Source: Craspedostauros australis
Lineage: Eukaryota; Bacillariophyta; Bacillariophyceae; Mastogloiales; Achnanthaceae
DNA: 64,000 bases
Direction: 5' to 3'
Assembly: GCA_026770025.1 (NCBI GenBank)
Contig: JAMXDE010000016.1
Coordinates: forward strand, 620,001 to 684,000
Shown here piece after piece: positions 1-9,893 of this stretch (the stretch's first letter is position 1; each line of letters starts with the position of its first letter). The notes below the pieces were generated by a model. The model was not told the origin of the DNA and searched no databases. It saw nothing but the letters and a program-made list of their open reading frames with translations. Position numbers and translations under genes: made by a program.

Positions 1-2
1 GG

Positions 3-312
3 ACCCCATTCCAAGGGGTGACACAAGGCCACGGGGCGGCGCCAGCATGCTGGGTAGTGGTGAGCACACCAATCATCGAAGTGATGCGCCGGCGAGGTCA
101 CGGATTCCAGCACAAAGGATGCATGACCGGGGAAGAGGTGGAGTTCGTGTGTTTCACCTTCGTGGACGACACGGATCTTATTCACACATTTCGCACTGCG
201 GACGAGCAACAGATGGTGGCAGAAGCTCAGGAGGTGGCCGAGACGTGGAACGGTCTGCTCAAAGCCACCGGCGGAGCCATTGAGCCAGCTAAAAGTCACT
301 GGTACCTCATAT
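3..312 (+). pseudogene. Reverse transcriptase, N-terminal part of a split ORF
   Basis: The frame opens at the left edge. It shows two reverse transcriptase signatures: GVTQGHGAAPA, corresponding to the QG-S-P motif, and FTFVDDTDLIH, the catalytic DD box in the palm domain. It ends with KSHWYLI, where the frame runs into the transposon end at 313. The natural continuation is SFVWKNDKWEY at 7083 onward, so the ORF was continuous before insertion. The rest of the reverse transcriptase lies outside the window. The gene is broken only by the insertion; I see no other stop or frameshift in this piece. Confidence 0.8.
309..312. repeat. Left copy of presumed 4-bp target site duplication (ATAT)
   Basis: ATAT directly precedes the left terminal inverted repeat and is matched at 7080-7083 after the right end. 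Keeping one copy rejoins the host codons as CTC ATA TCG TTC without frameshift. Because ATAT is palindromic, a 2-bp duplication with longer inverted repeats cannot be excluded. Confidence 0.7.
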
Positions 313-326
313 CCATAGTGATTTTT
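313..326 (+). repeat. Left terminal inverted repeat of the transposon
   Basis: CCATAGTGATTTTT, a perfect inverted match to 7066-7079. Identity extends to 18 bp if the flanking ATAT is counted. Confidence 0.9.
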
Positions 327-329
327 TTC

Positions 330-412
330 TGCGTCAGGACGCAAAACGATCCCTTTTTGCGTCCTGACGCAAGCTAAATACGTCGCACCGTTTGTGTTTG
401 CGTCAGGACGCA
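330..412. repeat. Three subterminal palindromes TGCGTC-AG-GACGCA (left end)
   Basis: The 14-mer TGCGTCAGGACGCA occurs at 330-343, in inverse orientation at 358-371, and again at 399-412. Each copy is itself a 6-bp-arm palindrome with a 2-nt centre. A fourth full copy lies at the right end (7030-7043) and partial copies lie inside the longer inverted repeats at 5682 and 6977. Repeated subterminal sites next to terminal repeats are typical transposase-binding sites; that role is inference. Confidence 0.8.
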
Positions 413-675
413 TTCAAGAATTACTGTGGCAATTTAACACGAAGAGCAATCGTGATAGACTCGCTCGATTCCTTCGAATTTGTTTCTCCTCCTTCGAAAT
501 TGCATTGCAACGGACAATCGCCTGCTTTCTTCTCTGTGTCGCTGTTGTGTTTGCGCCCATCACCATCCATGTCGACCTTGCTCCAGCAACGTCGTTCGTC
601 TTCACCTGCTCCACACCTCATTGCAGCAGCATCAACGTCTCTCTCGCCTTCCGCACTTCCCACTTTCACATCACC
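413..675 (+). promoter_or_regulatory. Leader/promoter region of the transposase gene
   Basis: This stretch lies between the last left palindrome and the first ATG of the transposase frame at 676 (context TCACCATGAG). The frame is open upstream to about 394 but has no earlier ATG, so this part is probably 5' UTR and promoter. It is C/T-rich near the start. I see no clear TATA box. Confidence 0.4.
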
Positions 676-3600
676 ATGAGCATCCGTCTCCCTCAATCTT
701 CCTCCAGTGCTGACAAAGATGCAACACCACCAGAAACAGGTTTCCATCCTCTCCGCCATCCCATGCCCCCACATGTATCTGCCATGGTTCCACCTGCAAC
801 TGCTCCGTCACCTCACTCTCCTCGCAACCCCAACTGCAGCCATGCTTCTGTGGCTGCTCACAGTCATGGCTTGGATGTTGCAAGCGCAGATGATGATGAT
901 GTCAGCCATCGCAGTGACAGTGATCATGCCAACAAAGGGTCCATTCTTGTTGAAGACTCTTTGCAGTTTGGGGTGCTCCCTTCGAACAAGGCTGCTCATA
1001 GTCATCGAGTAGTCATCCCACCTTCAGAGAACTCTTCCCGGGGTATTCTTGAGTGGAGTGTGCTCAGCCCCAACCTTCACAGGACACGCATGACCTGCAG
1101 TGAGGCACATGACTTCAGTCTCCTCAATGCACGGTCTGAGGTGCAGTGCACCCGCAGCAACGTCCTCCAACTATTGCACCATCGTCCTCCATCCGTGCCA
1201 ACCATGAACGATTTGGTTCAACACCTCTTGGGCCCCTCCTCAGTTGTCTTTCTCACTGCGATGGGGCCAGAGGCATTTGGGCTGACCTACACTGAGTATC
1301 TTGAACTCCTCTATGGATTCTGTGAGCAGATGCTTCTGAGTTCAACAGTGAAGGGAATGTACGAGTCGCCTGAAACACGGATGCTGCCAAATTTCCCATC
1401 GCGAGATTCCTACATGGCAATTTGGAGTCGCATTGAACAGAACGGCGCACCAGACAACTACACTGGCCATCAATTCCTTTGGGTGGACCTAGAGAATGCG
1501 GTGAATACTACGTTGAAAACTATCTGCCTTGCACGTGGAAAGTTCCATCGTATGGTCACCTTGGACGACGACAAAGTACATTGTCAGACTCGGGGTGAAA
1601 AGAGCTGCCTCTTGGGTCAGCGACATGTGCAATGTAATCGCGACGGGTAAGTTGCCGCTGCCAATTTGTGATGACTACTGACCGTTGCAATACGATCGTG
1701 TTACTAACATTCTCTTCTCTGCATCTATTGCTCCTTCTTCCGTTTGCAGATTTACTTTGAATACATTGGTGCATACAGCGTCGGGATTGGTGGTTGGAGT
1801 CGCTGCCTCCCGTGATGGAGTTGTCAATGATAGTACTAACATACTAGGACAACTAGCCCAAGCAGATGGTCGTCTCCGCAATGTCACCATATTGTGTGAC
1901 CGAGGCTACAATTCTGAAGAGCTGGCTACAGACCTGATGAGCAAACATGCCGACATCGAAGGGACGCAGAAGCGCAGCCCACACATCCCATTCACATACA
2001 ATCCCAACACCAGGAATCGCGCCCTCCAAATGGATGTGGGCCGCCCAGGCCCGCCAATGCTGTCTGTGGCAACCACAAACAGCATATCGGGCCGCACGAT
2101 GTGGTGCTATGCTTATCGCCAAGGACAGAATACTGTACTTGCGACGTCCTCCAAGCCCGGTGGATTCGACTGGGATATCAACTTTCGTCATCAACGAGAC
2201 CAAAGGATGTATCACGACATGGTAGTACAGAAGGATGGTCCGAATCCGCAGTCAGAGTCGTACCCTCAATTCTTCCATGAATGCCTCTCTGATTTCCAGC
2301 GTTCGTCTGTGTATACTGCAGCGAAGGCAGTGACTACAACTGGCGTTGGCGCTCAAACCTACGGCCCCCTAACAGAGGCACAAACGGAAGCCGTCGCTGC
2401 AATCTCACCAAACGCAGCAAACACCGCCAACCTTGTCGCAGACGCCGAGCACGCAGTCCGAATGAGATGGAAGAAGAAGATCTGGGAGCTGCAAGTGGAC
2501 GGTCTTACCTGCACACAAGGCGATCACATCTGGTTCCTCCAAAGGCGATTTTCCTTCACCAGCACATCTGTTTTTCGCATGATCGAAGCTGTACTCAACA
2601 GTGGCGAGTGGATCAACAGCGACAACGCCACCATCTTCAATCAAGTTGCTTGGGAGGAAGTCGGTCGCTATTATGGTTTCAATGTGGAGGGAAAGACGAC
2701 CTCCTATGGCGCAGCAGTGGTGGAAGAAAGGGTGAGGGTGAAATGTCTGAGGCTGCACAGAGCACTGACCGACCCTGACACCAACACATGTTCGTTGGAG
2801 CAACAACTTGGGGCCATGGTGCGTGAACTCAACAGTCCAATGGCATTTCTGACCGACACCGAACTTTCCTCTCTCATGGGGATGTTCTACATGAACAGAG
2901 CCAAACGGGCGAGATCCACGAAGCTGAAATCGATGCAGATCATCCTTGCAGAGACGGATAAACTCCGGAGACGATTCATTTGCGTCAACGATCAAACGTT
3001 GAAGAAGCTGTTGCGAGAACGCATTCCGAATAAGAAACAGATCACCGAATCCAGAGTACAGATCATCAATCGGCTCATTGCCTTCGCGGTGAACGATGAA
3101 AGCACTCGCGACGAGGAAGACAACGAAGGAGCAGACGACGACGAGGAAACACCGTGGATGATATCGTTGAAGCGTGATCTCACCACACTGATGCTTCAAG
3201 CCTGGTTCATGAAACGGCTCCGTGGCCAATCTTCGAAGGACGCGAAGATGGGCCACGACAACGAGAAGCCAATGATGGAAAAGATGATGGAGACGACGGA
3301 CATCAACAACTCTGGTGCGTATGTGAAAGCTGCATTCCGGGCAGGGCTTGTGAAGAAGCGCGGCAGGAACTATGCTCGTGCATCAGTTGATTTTCTTGCC
3401 GTCGTGGGCGATCCAGCTGATGACACGAATGACGAGGTGTATGTTGTCGAGATGAAGACAAGAACTCGGCCTGGTACAGTCAACAATGAAAGACATCATC
3501 AACGGACCGCAGCCTTCAGGCATTCCATGGAGGACAATGGCCATGTGTATGTCAAGCAACAGAAGGAGAAGTGGCGAGGACTGTTCCAGCAAAAATCCGA

Positions 3601-5730
3601 AATGGTGCAGCTCCTCCACCATGCGTTCGTGTTTGGAGTGAAAGGAGCTGTGATTGCCATAGGTAAGTCCACCACACACATTCAGCATGCTGCAATCCTG
3701 ATGTGCGATGAAATTCCAGTCTGCACATATCCTCACACATGCGTCCAACCCAATCCACACCGCCCTTTGTGTCACGCGCCTCACCATTGTTGATGGCAGG
3801 TGACGAATTGGGCAACATCATTAGGTCAATGGCAACACACTTTGAACCTTCCCTCATGAAGTCCTACGGCATAGTCTTGCATGACCTTTTCTCCTTAATG
3901 TTGGATTTCGCATACACCGAACGCAGCCACCTCCCAACGACAACCCTGTCAGGGAGGAGGTTACAGAAATACCTTCGCTCGAAGCGTAGCCCACAGAAGC
4001 GAGGATCCGGCGGCCACCACATTGCCTCACTCACAACCGAGGATGTGTTTCATCAACTGATGATATGGAAGGCCTGCCAAGACCTTCCCTCCCCCATCCC
4101 ACGGGTTCACACCTTGGTACCTTCCATCATCTCGCGATGGAATGCTCTAAAAGGTGGTTCCGATGTTGTCTCGCGAATGATCCGTCAGCACCAAGCACGG
4201 CTGCCATCCTCAAATTTCCAATGCTACGCTGTGGCACGGTTGCTGGAGGTGTACATGCTGTTCCTCCACAAATTGCATCAGTACTGCTGTACACCGGATG
4301 TGTTTGACAACAAAGATCTGGAGAGAACGCCAACCATCCGGCACTACAGGATGATGCTCAATGGAAGACTGTCTGTCTCGGATTCGATCAAAGAAACAAG
4401 AGACACCCTTGCGCACATGCTGAGACAGATGAAGGAATCACGAAGGAATCACAACAGATGTATGGCGGAACAGAGAGCTGTGAAGATCAGCACTTCAAGT
4501 TCAGATGACAAGAAGCCTCGCGTGCTTGATGGGAGGCCAACATGGGAGCACGAACCAATGGACAACTTGGCAGTCCGAGCTCTTTTGTCAAGCACTTCGA
4601 CATCAATTTCCTCCGCCGAGGTGGCTCTCAACAAGCGCCTGCGCGAAGGAAATCATATGCCAATGCACTGCATCAAAACAAGACAACCATGTATTGTCTG
4701 TGGGGTCGCAACGCAATGGCTGTGCATGGAATGTCACCTGTTTGCGTGTGTTCCCCCCACTGCCAATCACAGAAAATGGGCGACACACTGTGGCATGGCA
4801 AATGAAGTCACGATGTGCAACATCATAATCAACAAGGAACCAGTGGATGCTAGCAACACCTGCTTTCGAATGCTACATGGAGACGACCGAGCATGGGCGC
4901 ACCAAACAACAACTAGCTACGTGGAATGGAACAAAACAAACTCACCAAGGAAACAGAAAGGAAACAATGCAGGCAACAGCAAACTGGAAACAGAACGCCG
5001 CGCTACAACCAGGAAAGCAGAGGAAAGGAATGGAGCAACAATAGTTGAAGCGATGCAACGGAAAGCTGGGCCCACTAGAAGGCAACATGCAAGTACGGTA
5101 GCAACAACGAAGCCGGCGATGAGAACCAGAGCGGCGTCGGCGACCGCAGCGAGGACGCCCAAAGCGATGGAGGCGTCAGCAACAATGGCACGAAGTACCG
5201 CAAACACAAAGACCAGAGTAAGCGAAATCGCCGTCCATGGGCAGAGAAGGGGGAAAAGAAAGGAAGAAGGCAATGCAGTGCACACACAACCAGTACCAAA
5301 GCGAAGATGGACTCGATCTCAAACCGTGCAATCCGGCGATGTTGCAACACGAACTCGTTCCAAAGGACTTGCTGGCATAACCATGGCGACAACGCAAGAC
5401 CTTGAAAAGAAGCAATGCCCAGGGGATGGCCCACGATGCCAACTGTAAGTTAGATTTGTGTAGAAGTGTAGATGAAAAGCATATCCTTACTTACAATGCC
5501 ATGATGGTATGCGGTTGATGTCGTTCTGCAACACAAGCAGAGATGGAAAGCGCGAGAAAATAACAAGGGAACAAGCACGACAGAAAGATCGATGCCGAAA
5601 TTGTGGGGGGCAAAAATCGCTTTTAATCCAACGAATCAATCACGAATCGACGTCGCGACAAATCGTCGCGGTATTTTTCATTTGCGTCAGGGACACCCGG
5701 CAAAAAGCAACGGAAACAAAAATCGACTAG
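676..5730 (+). CDS. PiggyBac-like D-D-D transposase with inserted PD-(D/E)XK nuclease domain
   Basis: Inferred exons are 676-1646, 1750-3662, 3800-5444 and 5541-5730 (1572 aa). If the last intron is not used, exon 3 stops at 5448 (1510 aa). Every join keeps frame and all three donors are GTAAGT. Candidate catalytic residues are D297-D299 in TLDDDKVH, D374 in LCDRGYNS and D1083 in KGGSDVVSR, resembling the piggyBac D-D-D triad. A C-terminal CIVCG...CMECH...CFRMLHG region resembles the piggyBac Cys-rich DNA-binding domain, followed by a basic tail. D2 and D3 are about 700 residues apart instead of about 100. The insertion has a DHIWFLQRRFSFTST stretch, then SVDFLAVV (D871) and VVEMKTR (E891, K893), the D-(x)n-E-x-K pattern of lambda-exonuclease/YqaJ-like nucleases. 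Optional exon 4 adds a CRNCGG knuckle. The role is cut-and-paste transposition; what the nuclease does is unknown. Assignment rests on motifs only. Confidence 0.7.
5682..5705 (+). repeat. Long internal inverted repeat, left copy
   Basis: TTGCGTCAGGGACACC followed by CGGCAAAA pairs with 6977-7001 in inverse orientation with only a small difference near the centre. The outer end resembles half of the subterminal palindrome (TTGCGTCAGG). The pair encloses both 20-bp arrays, so this 1.3-kb block may be a regulatory cassette or a nested nonautonomous element; no target duplication is evident. Confidence 0.7.
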
Positions 5731-5950
5731 TACGACTAAATCGACACCCAAGAACGATTTTGTCACCCAGACACGAGAAAGCCGAATGCGACGTTTTGAC
5801 ATCGATGAAGAACAAGTCTTCCTTGGAAGAACTTATGTAGACATCCTGTTGGTCCTACTTCGGATAAATACAGCGAGGCATCGATGCAGCTCGCCGGCTT
5901 GATCGAGTCCCGTCAGTAAAGAAACCATACAGTTCGACATTCTAAATAAT

Positions 5951-6112
5951 TCGAATGACGGCTATTTAAATCTAATGACGGCTATTTGAATCGAGTCGCG
6001 GCTATTTGAATCGAGTGACGGCTATTTAAATCTAATGACGGCTATTTAAGTCGAGTCGCGGCTATTTGAATCGAGTGACGGCTATTTGAATCGAATGGCG
6101 GCTATTTAATTC
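5951..6112 (+). repeat. 20-bp tandem array A, eight units
   Basis: Units of the form TCGARTGACGGCTATTTRAA repeat with an exact 20-bp period eight times. The core GACGGCTATTT is nearly invariant (CGCGGCTATTT in two units, GGCGGCTATTT in one). Flanking trinucleotides alternate between TCTAAT and TCGAGT types. Lies in transposon noncoding DNA downstream of the transposase. Confidence 0.9.
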
Positions 6113-6165
6113 GCAGTGTTTTATACTCGTGATCCAAGTTGACAAGTTGGGAAATTGATAAAACC

Positions 6166-6417
6166 ATGGAAGTGCGCCTGGTCTCCCAACGAAACCACAA
6201 ATTGATGGCTCTTCGCTGCTTTGCCCTGCTCTCAAAGAATCACAACAGAGACGGGTGTGCGTTTGGAGTGTTGTCGTCACCGTTCAAATTTCATTGCTAT
6301 CGTATAAATGTGAAGCCTTGCCTAGTCGAAAAATTGACTGTTAGGGAAGCCAATGCAAGATGGACGAGACACCTTCATCGCAGCGTTGAACTTCGCATGA
6401 GTGTTGATGAGCGTTGA
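6166..6417 (+). CDS. Possible small ORF between the two repeat arrays (83 aa)
   Basis: An ATG in good context (AAACCATGG) opens an 83-codon frame (MEVRLVSQRNHK...) ending at 6417, between arrays A and B. I recognise no domain; two Arg-rich stretches are the only feature. A second short frame (65 aa) starts at 6737 at the edge of array B. Either could be chance. The position inside the repeat-flanked cassette is the only reason to list it. Confidence 0.2.
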   Translation: MEVRLVSQRNHKLMALRCFALLSKNHNRDGCAFGVLSSPFKFHCYRINVKPCLVEKLTVREANARWTRHLHRSVELRMSVDER

Positions 6418-6580
6418 CCGATTGCCAAGGTTGAGCTTCCTGTGTTGCTTGGTGTGGGTGAGCGGTGGTTGATGGCCGGCTGTTGGGTTTTGTGGGGTGT
6501 GAGGGAGTGAGCCAATTACCATAATAATTGTGGAGACGTGTCCTGTGAAGGCAACAGATGCGTAACTAAATAAGTCGAAT

Positions 6581-6737
6581 GACGGCTATTTAAATCTAAT
6601 GACGGCTATTTGAGTCGAATGACGGCTATTTGAATCTAATGACGGCTATTTGAGTCGAATGACGGCTATTTGAGTCGAGTGACGGCTATTTAAATCTAAT
6701 GACGGCTATTTGAGTCGAATGACGGCTATTTAAATCA
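6581..6737 (+). repeat. 20-bp tandem array B, eight units
   Basis: The same GACGGCTATTT core with 20-bp period and direct orientation relative to array A, again eight units (starts at 6581, 6601, 6621 and so on to 6721). The last unit runs directly into an ATG at 6737. Arrays A and B are separated by about 470 bp of non-repetitive sequence. Confidence 0.9.
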
Positions 6738-6976
6738 TGGGTTTGGTTGTTGCACAACTTCTCGGGATTAAATCACGAGGCTTTGCATCAGGGTCATTTT
6801 CGGAGTTTCTCCATGATTCTCCCAGCAGTGAAACTCGAAGCTATGACCCACGAAGAGTTCCTGAGAACGAAAATTTGAGTCGAGAGCATTCTTTTCGCAG
6901 GAACAATTGTCATCGCCATAACAACAAGTTTTAATTGGCTGGACCAGTCATCTCCAGGATCGACTAATTCGACCCA

Positions 6977-7001
6977 TTTTGCCGGGTGTCCCAGGACGCA
7001 A
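6977..7001 (-). repeat. Long internal inverted repeat, right copy
   Basis: TTTTGCCGGGTGTCCC followed by AGGACGCAA is the reverse complement of 5682-5705 with a one- to two-base difference. It lies 29 bp left of the right-end palindrome. Confidence 0.7.
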
Positions 7002-7029
7002 CAGTTCACGCACACCGCTAGTAAACATC

Positions 7030-7043
7030 TGCGTCCTGACGCA
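7030..7043. repeat. Subterminal palindrome, right end
   Basis: TGCGTCCTGACGCA, the complement of the left-end 14-mers, 36 bp from the right terminus versus 17 bp for the first left copy. Likely part of the same transposase recognition system. Confidence 0.8.
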
Positions 7044-7065
7044 AGGGGGGTCCTCTGTCGTGGGG

Positions 7066-7079
7066 AAAAATCACTATGG
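7066..7079 (-). repeat. Right terminal inverted repeat of the transposon
   Basis: AAAAATCACTATGG, the reverse complement of 313-326. Between it and the nearest palindrome at 7030-7043 is a GGGGGGTCCTCTGTCGTGGGG stretch with no counterpart at the left end, so the ends are not symmetric beyond the 14 bp. Confidence 0.9.
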
Positions 7080-7083
7080 ATAT
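7080..7083. repeat. Right copy of presumed 4-bp target site duplication (ATAT)
   Basis: Partner of 309-312. The following sequence, CGTTCGTGTGGAAG, resumes the host reverse transcriptase frame. Confidence 0.7.
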
Positions 7084-9893
7084 CGTTCGTGTGGAAGAAT
7101 GACAAATGGGAGTATCGGGCGAGCGAGGACGTCCCAGGCAGCATAAGGATCACGAAGCCTGACAGCCATGAACGTACGGACATCGAGCGACTGGAGGTCA
7201 CCGAGGCGCGGCGAACGCTGGGAATTGTGGCCAGCCCCGATGGAGATCAACGCCACGCAGTCGAGGACATGTGCCAGAAAGCAAAGGAATGGGCGAGCAA
7301 AGTGCGCGCGGGCAGACTCAGCCGAAGAGAAGTGTGGAGGGCTTTAAGGCACACCATCTGGAAAACGCTGGAGTATCCGCTACCGGCGACTACCCTGACC
7401 AAGAGCCAGTGTGAGGAAGTGATGCGACCAGTGCTGCAAGTGGCTCTCCCAGCAGCAGGAGTCCAGCGCAACGTTGCCAGAAGCATTGTGTTCGGCCCAA
7501 CAGAAATGTTGGGGCTGGGCATCAAGCATCTGTACTGGCAACAGCTGACGCAACACGTCTCCACCATTTTCAGGCATTGGCAGGCGTCAACGCTCACTGG
7601 GAAAATGCTGAGGGTCTCGTATGAGGCGGCAGCGGCAAGCGCAGGGACCATCAATCTGTTCCAGACAACTGGGAGCAAGTGGTCCAAGATAGTCCCACAA
7701 TCGTGGTGGGCAAGCGTAGCAGAAGAAGCGGCGTCGGCGAACCTCGAGGTACGGATGGGGAATTCGATCTCCAGCCCCAGACGGCAAGGAGATCGGCCAA
7801 TCATGGACGTCCTCGCAGCGATATGCGACCCGGAGGAAATGAGGCAAGCAAATCTGTGCAGACGGTCGCTACAAGTCTTCTGGATGTCCGAGATTGTATC
7901 GGCAGACGGACGAAGTGTGCGGCAGGCCGCAATTGACGGAGACAGCACACAGATCAGACGGAGCACGATGCAAATTCCAAGAGTCGGGCGGATCAAGGCG
8001 GCCTACTGGACAACCTGGGGAGCCAAACTGAAGTCTCTGACGACGAGAGATGGAGTGCTCCACGATCAGTACAAGCTTGGAGGATGGCGTAAAGACGAGA
8101 CAACAACGCCGATGCGGTGGTGCGAAGCCACAGGAAGGTTGCAAGTCAAAGAGGCGCAGTGGACTGTGTGGCAGGAAGTGCCCATGAGATCACACCGACG
8201 GATGTTCCGACGCATTCCCAACGCCGTGGGGGACGGATCCGGTGTACCAGCTGACGGGTATCTCCAGGGCGATGGTCTGCGCATGATGACCACAGGAGAG
8301 TGGGAGGACGAAAGGCCCACCCTCAGCACCTCGGCCATGCCAGACGCGTGGCGAAGCCTCGATGAGGACGAAGCCTGGGCCATCCAACACGTGCGCAGCG
8401 AGACAGACTGGCAAGACATGTCGAGGAGTATTCAGGACGGGACAGCGGTTGGAGGCAGCGATGGATCGGCGAAGGGAGGTAAGGGATCGGCAGCGTGGGT
8501 GATGGCGACAGATGCCACGCTCGAATCGATCGCCTTCGGAACGCTTGAGGCACCGAGACGGGAAGGACCCACGTCGTCGCAGCGAGCAGAACTCGCAGGC
8601 ATATTCAGTGCACTCCTAACGATCAGGGAAATGGAGAAAAGATATGAGATGGAAGGGGGGGGGGGAATGCGATGGAGCTGCGACAACATGCAGGCGCTCA
8701 AGTCGCTGGAGTGGGACGACGATCCAGATCCCTCAAGCCCCGACTACGATATGATGGTGGCCACCATACGCGCGCGGAGACAACTGCGGACGAAGGTCAG
8801 CGGTCAACATGTGCGAGGCCATCAAGACGGCCGCAAGCAGCTGCATGAGCTGGATGCATGGGAACGCATGAACGTGATCACAGACAGACTGGCGGCGCAA
8901 CGCTGGGAGCTGCTAGAGAGCACTGACAGCTGGAGCTACCATCAACACACGGGGAAGGCAGCATGGAGTGTGTGGAAGGGCGGCGTCAAGCGATCGAGAA
9001 TCACCTATGACAGTATAGCTGGCGCCAACATCAGCGAAGCGATGACCAGAGTGCGGCGGGAACGGGGCATCGACACAGGCAATGAAGGCGAAGCGGACGA
9101 GGGCGCCATGCGGCGGGCGGCGACGAGTCTGTCTGAAACGCAGAGAGTGCTGACGATGAAGCTTATGTTGAAGGAGGCAGCAGTGGGAACCAGAATGGTG
9201 CAGTGGAAGGCGCGAGTGACGGATGTGTGCCCCCGGTGCGGCGAGACTGAGACGCACGAGCATCTTTGGGTGTGCCAATCTGACGAATCCCTTGCGTTGT
9301 GGAGAACGCAGCGACACCGGTTACGGAAGACATTGCGGAAGGCGGCGACCCACCCAGGTCTTGCCAAAGTGATGGTACGAAATGTGAAGCAAACGTCCCG
9401 AAGGCTCGGCCCGGTGGGACGCATACGGGCGAATCAAGTAGAGGCCAAGCTGATGGACGATCAAAGCGCGATCGGGTGGAGCAGGTTCCTGAAGGGGGTG
9501 ATGGCCGCGTCATGGTCCACCCTGCAGGCGGAGTACTACGTGCGCATAGGTAGCAAGCGATCGGCGGAGAAATGGGCAGCGCAGGTGGTGCGGAAGGTGT
9601 GGAGAATTGCGTGGGAGCACTGGTACCAAAGGAACCAAGCCATGCACCACAGTGATCAAGGGCCCGAGGCTGAGCTGCGGCAGATGGTGAGAGACTACGC
9701 GACGCAGTTACAGGAGGAGGGCCAGGAGCAGAGCTGCCAGGACGCGGAATGGGCGCAGCTGACTCTAGATGGCCGCGGAGCGACCGATATCGCTACAGTG
9801 GCCGTGTGGATCGGGCAAGTGCAGCGCGTGCGTGGACTGCCAGCAGATCATGCTCCAGCAGAGGTACGCAACTGGCTGCGACGCCGCAAATGA
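7080..9893 (+). pseudogene. Retroelement polyprotein, C-terminal part: RT thumb, RNase H, zinc knuckle
   Basis: This is the downstream half of the ORF split by the transposon. The frame enters at ATA TCG TTC GTG (7080-7091) and stays open for over 930 codons. Counting from codon 7089 as residue 1, an RNase H domain spans roughly residues 450-610. Its four acidic residues are visible: D458 in GGSDGSA, E501 in QRAELAGI, D532 in SCDNMQAL and D599 in VITDRLA. A CPRCGETETHEH...C knuckle follows near residue 715, as in zf-RVT domains. A run of G inside the RNase H region keeps frame. Lacking its own start and reverse transcriptase core, this half should not be functional, but the intact reading frame suggests the element was young when hit. 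Confidence 0.85.

Larger units (their letters stand above)
5731..7029. other. Transposon 3' noncoding region
   Basis: About 1.3 kb without a convincing gene. It holds the two 20-bp arrays and most of the span between the long inverted repeats. No host-derived gene is recognisable. Confidence 0.6.
313..7079 (+). mobile_element. PiggyBac-like DNA transposon with embedded nuclease domain, 6767 bp
   Basis: The ends are perfect 14-bp inverted repeats (CCATAGTGATTTTT at 313-326 and its complement at 7066-7079), each bordered outside by ATAT. Excising the element with one ATAT restores the host reverse transcriptase frame (...HWYLI-SFVWKND...), which fixes the boundaries to within the ambiguity of the palindromic ATAT. 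Inside are one multi-exon transposase gene (676 to 5448 or 5730), subterminal palindromes at both ends, two 20-bp repeat arrays and a pair of long inverted repeats in the 3' noncoding third. The D-D-D transposase with a C-terminal Cys-rich region points to the piggyBac superfamily, although classic members duplicate TTAA rather than ATAT. It looks complete and possibly active. Confidence 0.85.

Noticed and set aside
394-675. Upstream extension of the transposase frame
   Set aside because: Open but lacks an ATG; the first Met codon in frame is at 676 in a good context.
2405-3256. 283-codon minus-strand frame inside the transposase gene
   Set aside because: Starts without a supported ATG and overlaps conserved nuclease-like coding sequence on the plus strand.
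5951-6737. CRISPR-like array (regular short repeats)
   Set aside because: Units are contiguous 20-bp tandem repeats with no unique spacers, and the genome is eukaryotic.
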